Counted from the first letter of the stretch, positions 15,221-23,536 are shown. The stretch is DNA of 42,707 nucleotides from an uncultured Oscillospiraceae bacterium (GCA_934561175.1 CAKTFW010000010.1:1-42707); one strand, 5' to 3'. Translations and numbers: made by a program. The notes: a model not told the origin generated them from the sequence alone.

Positions 15221-16117
15221 ATGAACAATCGATTTTTGCGCCGAATCATGGCGGCGTTATTTTTTCTGTTTGTCCTGACGGTGTCTGCCGCCGCATTGGA
15301 GCCAGTCTCCGTGGTCGTGGACGGTACGCCGGTGGTGTGGACCGATGCGACGCCGGTGGTCGAGGGCGGACGCACGCTGGTGCCGCTGCGTGCGGCTGCC
15401 GAGGCGATGGGACTGACTGTCTCATGGGATAATACGCGGCGCACAGCGATTTTTTCTGCGGACTACACGGAGCAGACTTCGCCGGAGGTCAGCGAGGACG
15501 CCGCGGGCGGCTGCGCCTATTTGGCCAGTACCAGGGTGGAAATGCCGGCCGGTTCGCAGAATTACACCGTGTACCGGCGTTATGCCCTGCAGGATGCCAG
15601 CGGCGGTGTGAAGACGCTAAAGGAGGAAAGCGCGCTGTACCAGATGGATACCGCCGTGGTGCTCCGCGGCGGGCGCACGCTGGCGCCGGTTCGCTATGTG
15701 GCGGAGAATTTCGGCTTTGATGTGACCTGGGATGCAGAGACGCGCACGGTGGGCATTGGGCAGGCGCAGCCGGTCGGCTGGCACTTTGCGGCGGTGACCT
15801 ATGGAGAGACCAGCGATGAATTTATGACGCTGGCGCTCTATGACAGTACCAATGTCGCAAGCGGTGAGATTACGGCTCTGACGGTGACGGATGACCAGGG
15901 AAAATCCACAACCGTGAAATTGGAAGAAGCGTCGGCGGCGGAGCTGCAGATGGTTTATGACTACCGCAGCGAAGCACGGGATGGTGTGTTTGCGGCAGTG
16001 ACCTTCGCCTATGCATTCCAGCCGGGGGTGCAGTATACGGTGGACTATACCGTGTCGGTTCACAAGCAGAACACCGCCACGGCATTGTATCAGGACGGCT
16101 TTTCCATTTCTTTTTAA
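15221..16117 (+). CDS. Secreted protein with copper-amine-oxidase N-terminal-like stalk domain (copy 1)
   Basis: The 298-aa protein has a signal peptide (residues 1-26) and a Cu_amine_oxidN1-type stalk domain. The domain is shown by DGTPVVWTDATPVV, GGRTLVPLRAAAEAMG and VSWD in the first part, and GGRTLAPVRYVAENFG and VTWD in a second part after a 70-residue insertion. A beta-rich tail of about 110 residues follows. In Firmicutes this domain is a structural module on exported proteins and does not bind copper catalytically. The start at 15221 follows GGAGG. It is 27 bases ahead of a clear paralogue, so the pair arose by tandem duplication. Confidence 0.85.
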   Translation: MNNRFLRRIMAALFFLFVLTVSAAALEPVSVVVDGTPVVWTDATPVVEGGRTLVPLRAAAEAMGLTVSWDNTRRTAIFSADYTEQTSPEVSEDAAGGCAYLASTRVEMPAGSQNYTVYRRYALQDASGGVKTLKEESALYQMDTAVVLRGGRTLAPVRYVAENFGFDVTWDAETRTVGIGQAQPVGWHFAAVTYGETSDEFMTLALYDSTNVASGEITALTVTDDQGKSTTVKLEEASAAELQMVYDYRSEARDGVFAAVTFAYAFQPGVQYTVDYTVSVHKQNTATALYQDGFSISF

Positions 16118-16144
16118 GAAACCAGGTGCGTGGAGGAAATCCCA

Positions 16145-17062
16145 ATGAGAGCAAAACACTGGATTTTATGGATGTTGACCCTGCTGTTCAGCCTTGTTCT
16201 GTGGACGGGCAGCGTATCGGCTGCCGTGCCGGTGCAGGTGACCGTGGATGGGGCGGCGGTCGCCTGGACAGATGCGGTTCCGTTCATTGCGGGCGGCCGG
16301 ACCATGGTGCCGCTGCGCGCGGCTGCCGAGGCGATGGGGCTGACGGTTGACTGGGATGCGGCGACGAAAACAGCGATTTTCCACAGCGATGCACCTGCGG
16401 CCGCGGCGCCCACGCTGCCCGGAAGTATTCCGGTGGAGGCGGCGCGGACAGAACTGGCTGCGCGCGAGGTATCCATGACGGCTGGCAGCCCGCAGGTGTG
16501 GGTCTGGGATCAGATCATCGGTTATGATTCCGCCGGGAAGGAGCTTGGCACCTGGGAAACGGAATGGATGCTGGAGATGGACACCGCGCTGGTGCTGCGC
16601 GGCGGCCGCAGCTATGCGCCGATCCGCTATGTGGCCGAGCAGTTTGGAAAAGATGTCCTCTGGGATGCGCAGACCAATACGGTTTCGATTGTGCCGCAGC
16701 AGATGGTAGAATATACGCTCTGCGCGGTAAGCTATGGAAGCCCGCAGGACGATCGGCTGGCCATCGGGCTGACGCGGACGCAGAATGTGCAGTCGGCTTC
16801 CCTGACGGCGTTGGTTATCACGGATTTGACAATCGGTGATGCGGCGTCCGCCGATCATTTGGCGGTACAGGCGGAGGATACCACGGTGCTTCGCCGCCGA
16901 TTTACAGGAACGGTACAGGTGCTTGGCGGCATTGATTATGCCTTCGCTGCGGGACACGACTACCGGATTCGCGTTGGCGTGATGTGCAGTAAGCCGAACG
17001 GCGCGGTGCAGACGGTTTATACGGAGCTGGAGTTTGACAGCTTTACAGATACAGCAGATTGA
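16145..17062 (+). CDS. Secreted protein with stalk domain (copy 2)
   Basis: The 305-aa paralogue of the preceding gene has a signal peptide ending near SVSAA, the same split stalk domain (GGRTMVPLRAAAEAMG and, later, GGRSYAPIRYVAEQFG) and a similar beta-rich tail. The two differ mainly in the insertion between the stalk halves and in the tail. ATG 16145 follows GTGGAGG. It is translated from the same transcript as copy 1 and is followed by a terminator. Its partner or ligand is unknown. Confidence 0.85.
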   Translation: MRAKHWILWMLTLLFSLVLWTGSVSAAVPVQVTVDGAAVAWTDAVPFIAGGRTMVPLRAAAEAMGLTVDWDAATKTAIFHSDAPAAAAPTLPGSIPVEAARTELAAREVSMTAGSPQVWVWDQIIGYDSAGKELGTWETEWMLEMDTALVLRGGRSYAPIRYVAEQFGKDVLWDAQTNTVSIVPQQMVEYTLCAVSYGSPQDDRLAIGLTRTQNVQSASLTALVITDLTIGDAASADHLAVQAEDTTVLRRRFTGTVQVLGGIDYAFAAGHDYRIRVGVMCSKPNGAVQTVYTELEFDSFTDTAD

Positions 17063-17068
17063 GCGGAA

Positions 17069-17107
17069 ATACTCCGGCGGACGAGAGCCTGCCGGAGTGT
17101 TTTTTGT
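17069..17107 (+). terminator. Intrinsic terminator after the stalk pair
   Basis: ACTCCGGC pairs with GCCGGAGT and is followed by GTTTTTTG. Confidence 0.8.
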
Positions 17108-17169
17108 TCGTACGGCGGGAGATTTCCTACTTTGATCCGTCTGTTTTGGTAGAAGGGAGGTGCCAGAGA

Positions 17170-17724
17170 ATGGAAGATGCTGCAATTGTATCCCTGTACT
17201 GGGCGCGGAATCAGCAGGCCATTGCAGAGACCGATCAAAAATACGGCACTTTTTGCCGGAAACTGGCGCAGAACATTGTTGATAACCGGGAGGACGCGGA
17301 GGAGTGCGTCAGCGACACCTGGCTGCGCGCATGGAATACCATGCCGCCGCAGCGGCCCTGCTCGCTGCGGGCATACCTTGGGCGGATTATCCGCAATCTG
17401 AGCCTTGACCGCTGGCGCAGCAGCCGCGCGCAGATGCGGGACAGCACCCTGCAGGTGCTGCTGGGGGAGCTGGAGGACTGCCTGCCCGGCGGAGAAAATC
17501 CGGCGCAGACGGTGGAGAACCGGCAGCTCACAGCGGCGATTGAGCGTTATCTGCTGTCCTGTAAACGCGGCGACCGGATTCTGTTCGTCCGGCGCTATTG
17601 GTACGGAAACAGCGTGCAGGAGCTGGCACAACAGGCGGGGTATTCCCCGGCACAGGTCAGCAGACGGCTTTATACCCTGCGGCGTGGACTGCGCGCCGCA
17701 TTGGAACGGGAGGAATGGCGATGA
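17170..17724 (+). CDS. Sigma-70 family (ECF-like) RNA polymerase sigma factor
   Basis: The 184-aa protein has the two-domain ECF layout. Region 2 (about 18-92) contains DAEECVSDTWLRAWN and LRAYLGRIIRNLSLDRWR, and region 4 (about 130-180) has a helix-turn-helix, SVQELAQQAGYSPAQVSRRLYTLRRGLR. It lies 1-4 bases over the start of a membrane protein gene (ATGA overlap), the usual arrangement for a sigma factor and its regulator. The ATG at 17170 follows GGGAGGTG. Its target promoters cannot be told from this window. Confidence 0.9.
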   Translation: MEDAAIVSLYWARNQQAIAETDQKYGTFCRKLAQNIVDNREDAEECVSDTWLRAWNTMPPQRPCSLRAYLGRIIRNLSLDRWRSSRAQMRDSTLQVLLGELEDCLPGGENPAQTVENRQLTAAIERYLLSCKRGDRILFVRRYWYGNSVQELAQQAGYSPAQVSRRLYTLRRGLRAALEREEWR

Positions 17725-19349
17725 ATGCAGAGCGGCTGTTTGAAGCGATTACAAATCTCAGTGATACGCTGGTGGAAGAGGCGACGGTATGCCCGGCCAG
17801 AAACCGCTGGAAGCGGTACACCGCGCTGGCGGCCGCGGCGGCACTGGTGATTGGCCTTGGTGCGGCAGGGCTGCACAGTCTGCGGCTTGGAACTGCACAG
17901 GCGGGAGGCGCCGGATCGGAGGACGGCACGACATTTATGTCCTATGCCGGGCCGGTGTTCCCCCTGAGTTTGGCGGAGGAAAACGATCAGATTACCGCTG
18001 AACGGGCGTTGACGCTTGACTTTGCCCCCTGGCAGGGGACCTGGATCTCTAACGAGGCGCAGCGGAAGGAAGCGGAAGAAAACGGCATGGCGCCCGATGC
18101 GCTGCAATCCTATGCAGAAGAGCTGGCGGAGCTCTATCCGGAGGGTGGCTACCAGCAGTCCAGCAGGGACTTGCAGGTGACGGACGCCTATACGCTGACC
18201 AACCATGCGGCGGAGGATCAGACGATTCTGGTGCGCTATCCCTTTGCTGCCAGCGCCCAGTATTTGGCGGCGCGGACGCCGACGCTGACGCTGGACGGTG
18301 CGGCGATCGAAACCACCCTTCATGCGGGTGTGTACAGCGGCGGTTTTCAGGATGCAATCGGAAGTGATACCGGCGCGCGGCTGAACCTCTTGGAACCGGA
18401 CAACTGGCAGGTCTATGAGCAGCTCCTGCAGAGCGGCGGCTATGAGGAAACGGCCTTTGCGCCGACACAGGACCTGCACGGGATTCCGGTCATCATCTAT
18501 GAAATTACCGACATCTCCGGCCCGGAGAAAACCAAAAAAATGCCGAACCCTACCCTTGCGGTAGAATTCAACATGGATTATGACAAGACGCAGGTTCTGA
18601 CCTATGAGTTCAACGGCGGCAGATTTGACCAGGAACAGGGTACCCAGCAGGTCAGCTGTTCGGTGCCACAGCAAAACGGCAGTGTTTCCCAGAAGCCGCG
18701 TACCCATTATGTGCTGGTACTGGGGGAAGATGTTCAGAATCTCACAATTCAGGGTTATCACGATGGTGGTTGTGATCCGGGCAAGGAGATTGACGGCGTC
18801 ACGGCTAATGTACGCCGCTACGAATCGGATCTTGGAACCATACTGCACACCGTGCTGCAGCAGTGGCGGGCGGCCTATGGGCAGAGCGACGATTTGGCAG
18901 CTCCCGTTTCGGAGGAACTGCAAGAGCGGCTGTTTTTGGAGCTGTTCACCAATTATGGATCCGGCAGCGACGATCCGGCAGAGCGGTATGAAGGCGGCAA
19001 TCTGGATCTGCTGATCGGTGAATGCCTGACACTGGAGCGGGTGTTTTACCTGCAGGCAGAGATCACCATTCCGGCGGGCGGCAGCGTCACGCTGACGACG
19101 GAGCAGAACAAAGCGGCGAGCTTTGACTATTTCTGCGCACACACGGAGAATCGCGGCATCTATGGTTATGATCTGGTCACGCAGCTGGGAAGTCGGTTGC
19201 AGTTCACATCGCGGCGGGTGACGCTGGAAGACCGCGGATTTGTCGAAATTATCCGGCAGAACTTCGGATTTTCGGAAACGCAGAAGACCGTGACACTGGA
19301 TCCGGCGGTTGCGCATTATTATCTGGAGGTTCGGGAGAAGGAGAAATAA
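17721..19349 (+). CDS. Membrane protein, probable anti-sigma partner with large outer domain
   Basis: The 542-aa protein has a short cytoplasmic segment (residues 1-31), one membrane helix (about 32-50, TALAAAAALVIGLGAAGLHS) and about 490 extracellular residues. The cytoplasmic part is too short for a classic ZAS-type anti-sigma domain and has no HxxxCxxC motif, so the anti-sigma role rests on the overlap with the sigma gene. The outer region is mixed beta/alpha with no family I recognise. The layout resembles single-pass signal proteins that hold a sigma factor until the outer domain is triggered. The arrangement and overlap support one regulatory unit. Confidence 0.75.
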   Translation: MNAERLFEAITNLSDTLVEEATVCPARNRWKRYTALAAAAALVIGLGAAGLHSLRLGTAQAGGAGSEDGTTFMSYAGPVFPLSLAEENDQITAERALTLDFAPWQGTWISNEAQRKEAEENGMAPDALQSYAEELAELYPEGGYQQSSRDLQVTDAYTLTNHAAEDQTILVRYPFAASAQYLAARTPTLTLDGAAIETTLHAGVYSGGFQDAIGSDTGARLNLLEPDNWQVYEQLLQSGGYEETAFAPTQDLHGIPVIIYEITDISGPEKTKKMPNPTLAVEFNMDYDKTQVLTYEFNGGRFDQEQGTQQVSCSVPQQNGSVSQKPRTHYVLVLGEDVQNLTIQGYHDGGCDPGKEIDGVTANVRRYESDLGTILHTVLQQWRAAYGQSDDLAAPVSEELQERLFLELFTNYGSGSDDPAERYEGGNLDLLIGECLTLERVFYLQAEITIPAGGSVTLTTEQNKAASFDYFCAHTENRGIYGYDLVTQLGSRLQFTSRRVTLEDRGFVEIIRQNFGFSETQKTVTLDPAVAHYYLEVREKEK

Positions 19350-19406
19350 AAGACGGCGGCCTGTGCGCCGCGGCGTGAGAGAAATGCTCTTTCGCAGAAG
19401 AGAAGG

Positions 19407-19434
19407 GGCGGTACGCAATGCGTACCGCCCCTTG
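19407..19434 (+). terminator. Hairpin between convergent genes
   Basis: GGGGCGGTACGC pairs with GCGTACCGCCCC across a 3-4 base loop. The T-run is poor on both strands, so its strength is uncertain. Confidence 0.6.
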
Positions 19435-19441
19435 ATGTGAT

Positions 19442-21118
19442 TTAAGATTCTTCTTCAATGGGAACATAGACAAACATCAGCATTTTTCCCTCCGGCAGGC
19501 GGCAGAATTTGTCCACCAGCATGGAGCAGCAAAAGTTGCCGGTTGCCCGGAAGCCGCGGGATTTCAGATGCCCCTGCAGTAGCGCCATGGTTTCAAACAT
19601 TTGCTCATATCCGCCGCGGGTCAGGTAGCACAGCAGCCGCTGGGGCGGTGTGGAGACTTCGCCGGCGTAGTTCACATGGGGCAGACTGGAGATAGCACAG
19701 ACTTTCCGGTCATCCTGCTCCAGATCCTCCGGCCGGACATAGATGCTCAGCGGATATTCCAGTTTTTCCTCGGTATTGGAGAAATTGGCGGCGTGCTTCT
19801 GCAGATAGGGCGCAAGCGCGCGGGCCGTCATGGGGCAGGGGGGATCAATGGCGGTGACCCGCGATGCAGGCAGCGCCGTTACGCAGACAAAGGGCGTATT
19901 GCGGGGCTGGCGGCTGAGCTGTGAGGTGTAGTGATAGTCTACATCCAGACATTCCAGATAATATTCAGCCAGCTCCAGCTGCCGCTTCAGACGGCTGAGA
20001 TTGCGTTTGCACAGCTCGGTATAGCTGCAGGTCTCGTCGGCAAAATAATCGCGGATTTCCTTGAGCGACCGCCCGGCCTGCTGCAGCGCCTTAAGCGCGT
20101 GAAAGGTGGAAATCTGTTGGCAGGCATAGTAGTAATAGCCCTTTTCGTCTTTTTTGACGGGGATAATCAGCCGGTGCTTGTGGTAAAAACGCAGGGTCTC
20201 TTTGGTAATGCCGCACAGCCGTGCAAATTCGCCGGAGGACATCAGCATGGTGCCGTGATTGGGCAGCATGGTCTGGGGCAGCGGCACCCGCGGGATGGGG
20301 CGGGCGGCTGGCCGCACCGGCAGATAGGCATAGGACTCGTAACGGTCGTCTGCGATGCTTTTGGTGTTTTCCGGCCAGACCTGCAGGTAAATATCCCCGG
20401 CCGGTTCCAGCTGATGCTCCTGCAGATAGGCGCTGAAGCTGTGGAATACCCGGTTGAGATCCGCCATGCAGCCGGAGGTCCGGTAGCAGAGCACAGGGCG
20501 GGTTTTCCCACCGCGGGCGGTGGTGCGTTTCTGGGAGAAATAACCGCTCAGGTGGTAGCCGCCGTCGTACAGGCAGCGCCGGCTGAGAATCAGGCTGAGC
20601 GGATAGGCGCGGTAATCTCCGGAGTTTCCGTAGGTTTCGATATGGCGCAAAAGTCCCTCGCGGGCGGATTCGTCAAAGCGGTCGGCGTCGCCGGGCAGCA
20701 GTGTGGTAGCCACATCGAGAACCGGCGCTTCCTGCAGGTAGACGCGGTCAAAGGTATAGGGGGCCAGCCGCTCAATCCGGCGGATGTCGTATTCGACAAA
20801 AGAGACGGCGTGCTGGAGCTGGGAAATCCAGTTTTCCATATAATCCTGCCGATCAATGACCATTTCCCGGTAGGAAAGGATGTCCTTTTGGAAAATTTCA
20901 GCCAATTCCTTGATGCTGTAACCAAAGTGTTCCAACAGAAGCAGCGTGTACAGGTGATGCACCTGCCAGACACGGTAGTAGAAATAGCCGTTGCTCTCAT
21001 CCCGCCAGGCTGGCTGGAAGATTCCGGCCTGCCGGTAGAAACGGAGCTGTGCTTTGGTGGTACCGGCCATCTCCGCAAAGTGACCGGCGGTGAGTAATTC
21101 GTCAGATGGAACAGCCAT
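19442..21118 (-). CDS. Tandem double MerR-type transcriptional regulator
   Basis: The 558-aa protein is two MerR-like units in one chain. The first helix-turn-helix (about 9-76) contains AGTTKAQLRFYRQAGIF. The second (about 291-360) contains CGITKETLRFYHKHRLI, YYYYACQQI and LKEIRDYF. Each is followed by a coiled helix and a region of about 130 residues resembling GyrI-like ligand domains, such as those of BmrR. MerR proteins normally act as dimers of separate chains; this fusion could form an intramolecular pseudodimer. No drug-efflux gene is adjacent. A promoter with 17-base spacing lies at 21163-21191. Confidence 0.88.
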   Translation of the reverse strand: MAVPSDELLTAGHFAEMAGTTKAQLRFYRQAGIFQPAWRDESNGYFYYRVWQVHHLYTLLLLEHFGYSIKELAEIFQKDILSYREMVIDRQDYMENWISQLQHAVSFVEYDIRRIERLAPYTFDRVYLQEAPVLDVATTLLPGDADRFDESAREGLLRHIETYGNSGDYRAYPLSLILSRRCLYDGGYHLSGYFSQKRTTARGGKTRPVLCYRTSGCMADLNRVFHSFSAYLQEHQLEPAGDIYLQVWPENTKSIADDRYESYAYLPVRPAARPIPRVPLPQTMLPNHGTMLMSSGEFARLCGITKETLRFYHKHRLIIPVKKDEKGYYYYACQQISTFHALKALQQAGRSLKEIRDYFADETCSYTELCKRNLSRLKRQLELAEYYLECLDVDYHYTSQLSRQPRNTPFVCVTALPASRVTAIDPPCPMTARALAPYLQKHAANFSNTEEKLEYPLSIYVRPEDLEQDDRKVCAISSLPHVNYAGEVSTPPQRLLCYLTRGGYEQMFETMALLQGHLKSRGFRATGNFCCSMLVDKFCRLPEGKMLMFVYVPIEEES

Positions 21119-21162
21119 GGGGGCTCTCCTTTCCCTGCGCCCGGCGCGTAAAAACTGTTAAA

Positions 21163-21191
21163 ATTTTATCATATTTCTGGGAGAAAGACAA
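21163..21191 (-). promoter_or_regulatory. Sigma-A promoter of the double MerR gene
   Basis: On the minus strand TTGTCT (21191-21186), 17 bases, TAAAAT (21168-21163). The spacing is 17, not the stretched 19-20 bases typical of promoters that MerR proteins themselves activate. Confidence 0.5.
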
Positions 21192-21220
21192 CCGGAAAAG
21201 GCATTTCCCAAAGAAACAGA

Positions 21221-21259
21221 AAAAAGCAGGCAGAATCTGCCCGATTCTGCCTGCTTTTT
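21221..21259. terminator. Bidirectional intrinsic terminator
   Basis: AAAAAGCAGGCAGAATC (21221-21237) pairs with GATTCTGCCTGCTTTTT (21243-21259). It can serve the leftward membrane protein gene at 21268, since the A-run gives U on that strand. Confidence 0.85.
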
Positions 21260-21267
21260 GGAATTTT

Positions 21268-21750
21268 CTAAGAATTGGATGCAGTCTTTTTTCCAAAGAG
21301 GACAAACAGGTAGGGAATACTCCACGCAAAGATGGTAGAGATCCATGGATTGAGACCGATTACATTTAGCAGTACATCCGCTACAAAGTCGTTCCAACTC
21401 GTAAATTCTGAAAAATAGACAGCAAAAGCTGCACCGGCGGGCGTTCGCTGCGTGAAATTGGAGATCAGAGTGCCCGCAATATCAACAGCGACCATAACGG
21501 ATGCAGAATAGAACAGTTCTTTTCGGCTCAGTTTGCGGAAAAACACCAGTCCGCCAATCAGCAGAAAAATCACAAAAATGCAGCCGGAGAGAAGCAGCCA
21601 GCGGGTATGATCGGTGGAAACAGAGCCATCTGGCAGGGTTATTATTGCAAATTTTGCGCCGATCCGGACTTCGAGATAAAAAGAAAGCAGACTTGCAGCG
21701 AGCGTGTAGGCAAGTATTTTCCACCAGGATTGTTTCAAAGCGTCTTTCAT
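21268..21750 (-). CDS. Integral membrane protein of unknown function
   Basis: The 160-aa protein has about four hydrophobic helices (ILAYTLAASLLSFYLEV, WLLLSGCIFVIFLLIGGLVFF, the ASVMVAVDIAGTLI segment and a C-terminal one). A loop between helices 3 and 4 has SNFTQRTPAGAAFAVYFSE. The ATG at 21750 is chosen for its GGGAGG ribosome binding site. I recognise no family. It is a stand-alone unit between the double MerR gene and tadA. Confidence 0.75.
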   Translation of the reverse strand: MKDALKQSWWKILAYTLAASLLSFYLEVRIGAKFAIITLPDGSVSTDHTRWLLLSGCIFVIFLLIGGLVFFRKLSRKELFYSASVMVAVDIAGTLISNFTQRTPAGAAFAVYFSEFTSWNDFVADVLLNVIGLNPWISTIFAWSIPYLFVLFGKKTASNS

Positions 21751-21832
21751 TGTTGGCTGCCTCCCCTGTTTCAATCACTTGGTCATTGAATAATTTCATT
21801 CTATCATATGGATATGCCCGTTACAAGCCTTG

Positions 21833-21873
21833 CGGAAAAAAGGCCTCCGCCCAGCTACTGTTGGGTGGAGGCA
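21833..21873 (-). terminator. Intrinsic terminator of tadA
   Basis: On the minus strand GCCTCCACCCA pairs with TGGGCGGAGGC and is followed by CTTTTTT. The 5' arm lies inside the last tadA codons. Confidence 0.8.
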
Positions 21874-22346
21874 ATCGTATCAATTGTAAGATCTTTATCT
21901 TTCTTCCGCAGCTGCCGGAAAAAGTTCCGCAGCAGTGCGGCACATGCTTCGGCCAGGATACCATTGGTGACAACCGGATGATGATTATAGGGCAGTGTAA
22001 AGAGATTGATCAGCGAGCCGCAGGAGCCTGCTTTGGGATCGGACGCACCATAGACGACCCTGGGAATTCTGGCGTTGATGATTGCGCCGGTGCACATGGG
22101 GCATGGTTCCAGCGTGACATAGAGCGTTGCCTGCCAAAGTCGCCAGCCGCCCAGTGTACGGCACGCTTCCGTGATGGCTTCCAATTCTGCATGGGCCAGT
22201 GCGGAACGATCCTGTTCCCGGCGGTTGCGGCCACGGCCAATGATTACGCCGTCCTGTACAATGACGCAGCCCACCGGTACCTCGCCCGCGGCAGCAGCCT
22301 CGGCAGCCAGTTCCAGTGCTGCGTGCATATAGATTTCGTCTTCCAT
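21855..22346 (-). CDS. tadA: tRNA adenosine(34) deaminase
   Basis: The 163-aa protein is a deaminase with the zinc site HAE (His52, Glu54) and PCPMC (Cys82, Cys85). It converts A34 to inosine in tRNA-Arg(ACG), widening codon reading. The ATG at 22346 is chosen because the protein begins MEDEIYMHAALELA, as in the family, after a GGAGGC ribosome binding site. The longer frame upstream runs over the next gene's tail. Confidence 0.94.
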   Translation of the reverse strand: MEDEIYMHAALELAAEAAAAGEVPVGCVIVQDGVIIGRGRNRREQDRSALAHAELEAITEACRTLGGWRLWQATLYVTLEPCPMCTGAIINARIPRVVYGASDPKAGSCGSLINLFTLPYNHHPVVTNGILAEACAALLRNFFRQLRKKDKDLTIDTIASTQQ

Positions 22347-22392
22347 CCGATCGCCTCCTTCCCCGCTATCATAGCGGAGGTGTGGCAAAAGG

Positions 22393-22737
22393 TCAAGGCG
22401 TTTCCAGCGCAGCGGAGAGCAGCGCGGCAACGGCGTCCGGCGGAAGCGGCATCTCCCGGCCGTCTGGTTGGCGGAGTGTAAAGTCGGCGTGTTTGGTGGC
22501 ACAGTAGAGCGCCAGCACGGTATCACAGTCCATCGGCGCCGCAGGGACGCCTGTCAGCAGATAATCCGTGGAGACATGAAATAGCCGTGCCATGGCGACC
22601 AGCCGGTCTGCGGGCGGCTCACGCCGTCCCTGCTCGTACATTCCAACCGCGCTGGAGCTTACGGAAAGCCGATCTGCCAGTTCCCGCTGGCTCATCCCAG
22701 CCTTACGGCGCAATGCGGCGATTCGCGTACCCAACAT
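22393..22737 (-). CDS. XRE-family repressor
   Basis: The 114-aa protein has an N-terminal Cro/CI helix-turn-helix (about 3-58, MSQRELADRLSVSSSAVGMYEQGRREP) followed by a short C-terminal region of unknown fold. The start at 22737 follows GGAGGGCC. It faces a rightward three-gene operon across about 170 bases containing a palindrome (22823-22835) between -35 and -10 and three TGGAA repeats spaced 10 bases apart (22848, 22858, 22868). The likely role is repression of that operon and of itself. The arrangement resembles prophage regulatory modules. Confidence 0.85.
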   Translation of the reverse strand: MLGTRIAALRRKAGMSQRELADRLSVSSSAVGMYEQGRREPPADRLVAMARLFHVSTDYLLTGVPAAPMDCDTVLALYCATKHADFTLRQPDGREMPLPPDAVAALLSAALETP

Positions 22738-22814
22738 TTCTTCGAGGCCCTCCTTCCAGAAAAAACGATAACATACAAATTCTGGAAAGTAAAGCCGCTG
22801 TTGAAAAATTACGC

Positions 22815-22843
22815 TTGACATCACACGATTCGTGTAGTACATT
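22815..22843 (+). promoter_or_regulatory. Sigma-A promoter of the three-gene operon
   Basis: TTGACA (22815-22820), 17 bases, TACATT (22838-22843). The 13-bp palindrome ACACGATTCGTGT fills the spacer. Confidence 0.8.
22823..22835. promoter_or_regulatory. Palindromic operator inside the promoter spacer
   Basis: ACACGATTCGTGT is symmetric about 22829. A protein bound here would block RNA polymerase, so it is a probable operator for the divergent XRE repressor. Confidence 0.6.
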
Positions 22844-22847
22844 GAAT

Positions 22848-22872
22848 TGGAAGAAACTGGAAAATACTGGAA
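22848..22872. repeat. Three TGGAA direct repeats at 10-base spacing
   Basis: TGGAA occurs at 22848, 22858 and 22868, a helical-turn periodicity typical of multi-site operators. A further copy lies at 22783, near the repressor gene. Confidence 0.45.
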
Positions 22873-22906
22873 GAACAGGAGGGGTCTTACGGAAGAGGAA
22901 AAACGG

Positions 22907-23080
22907 ATGGCGCCCATCTGGTGGGAGGCGGGCCGGTGCAGCCGCTGCGGCCAACCGGTATATCGGGGCGAGAGCTGCTATTGCATTGATGGTACAATGA
23001 TTTGTGACGACTGCCTGGACGCGTTTGCGCGTCAGCTGCTGCGGCCCTACCGCAGACAGATGGGGGAGGTGGAGCGATGA
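22907..23080 (+). CDS. Small zinc-ribbon-like protein
   Basis: The 57-aa product has CSRCG then CYC and CDDC, spaced like a small zinc-binding LIM-type ribbon. The start at 22907 (AGAGG ribosome binding site) is chosen over an earlier TTG that would lie in the promoter. Its stop overlaps the next start (ATGA), so the operon is tightly coupled. Small proteins of this shape are found in prophages and conjugative elements of Clostridia. The role is unknown. Confidence 0.7.
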   Translation: MAPIWWEAGRCSRCGQPVYRGESCYCIDGTMICDDCLDAFARQLLRPYRRQMGEVER

Positions 23081-23310
23081 CGCTGCAGGAACTGGCTGTA
23101 GAATATCATGCTGCGGGCGACCAGCTGCGAACGCGGCTGCGGCAGCTGCGTCAGGCCCGCACGGAAACTGCGGACCCGGAGGCTCGCTGGCATCTGGAAC
23201 GGCGGATTGCCATGCTGACCGAACTGCTGCGGCAGAATAACGCCTTGACGGAGCTGCTGGAGCATTACTATGAAAGGGGATATTGGAGAGATGGAAAATA
23301 CACCCTTTGA
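23077..23310 (+). CDS. Small helical protein of the XRE-controlled operon
   Basis: The 77-aa protein is almost wholly helical and charged (LRTRLRQLRQARTE and ERRIAMLTELLRQNNALTELLEHY), consistent with a coiled coil. It overlaps the zinc-ribbon gene at its start and the sigma-like gene at its end, so it is made with both. I recognise no family. It could be a partner of the downstream DNA-binding protein. Confidence 0.7.
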   Translation: MTLQELAVEYHAAGDQLRTRLRQLRQARTETADPEARWHLERRIAMLTELLRQNNALTELLEHYYERGYWRDGKYTL

Positions 23311-23533
23311 GCAGTGCGCAGGCCCCTATCTGAGCCGGAGCGTTCAGCGTCAGCGGTTGACGGCAGTGCTCAGCCGGGAGCTGACGCCGCACCAGCGGCG
23401 GGTCGTTGTGGGATATTATCTGCAGAACAAGACGCTTCTGCAGATGGCGGCAGAGTATGGCGTGAACAAGACGACGGTTTGGCGGACGCTTAAGCGGGGC
23501 GAGGCGCGGCTGCGCCGCTGCCTGCGCTATTAA
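23291..23533 (+). CDS. Sigma region 4-like helix-turn-helix protein
   Basis: The 80-aa protein has only a region-4-like DNA-binding domain: LTPHQRRVVVGYYLQNKTLLQMAAEYGVNKTTVW with the recognition helix in the last part. It lacks region 2, so it cannot act as a normal sigma factor. It resembles ArpU/Xpf-type late-gene activators of phages. The start at 23291 has GGAGAG upstream and overlaps the previous gene. A bidirectional terminator follows. Confidence 0.78.
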   Translation: MENTPFEQCAGPYLSRSVQRQRLTAVLSRELTPHQRRVVVGYYLQNKTLLQMAAEYGVNKTTVWRTLKRGEARLRRCLRY

Positions 23534-23536
23534 AAA

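Noticed and set aside
17670..19418. 582-aa minus-strand frame
   Set aside because: Shadow of the membrane anti-sigma-like gene; the opposite frame has a coupled start and membrane topology.
21163..21191. MerR-activated promoter with extended spacer in front of the double MerR gene
   Set aside because: The best boxes have a normal 17-base spacer, so no evidence for MerR-type distortion control was found.
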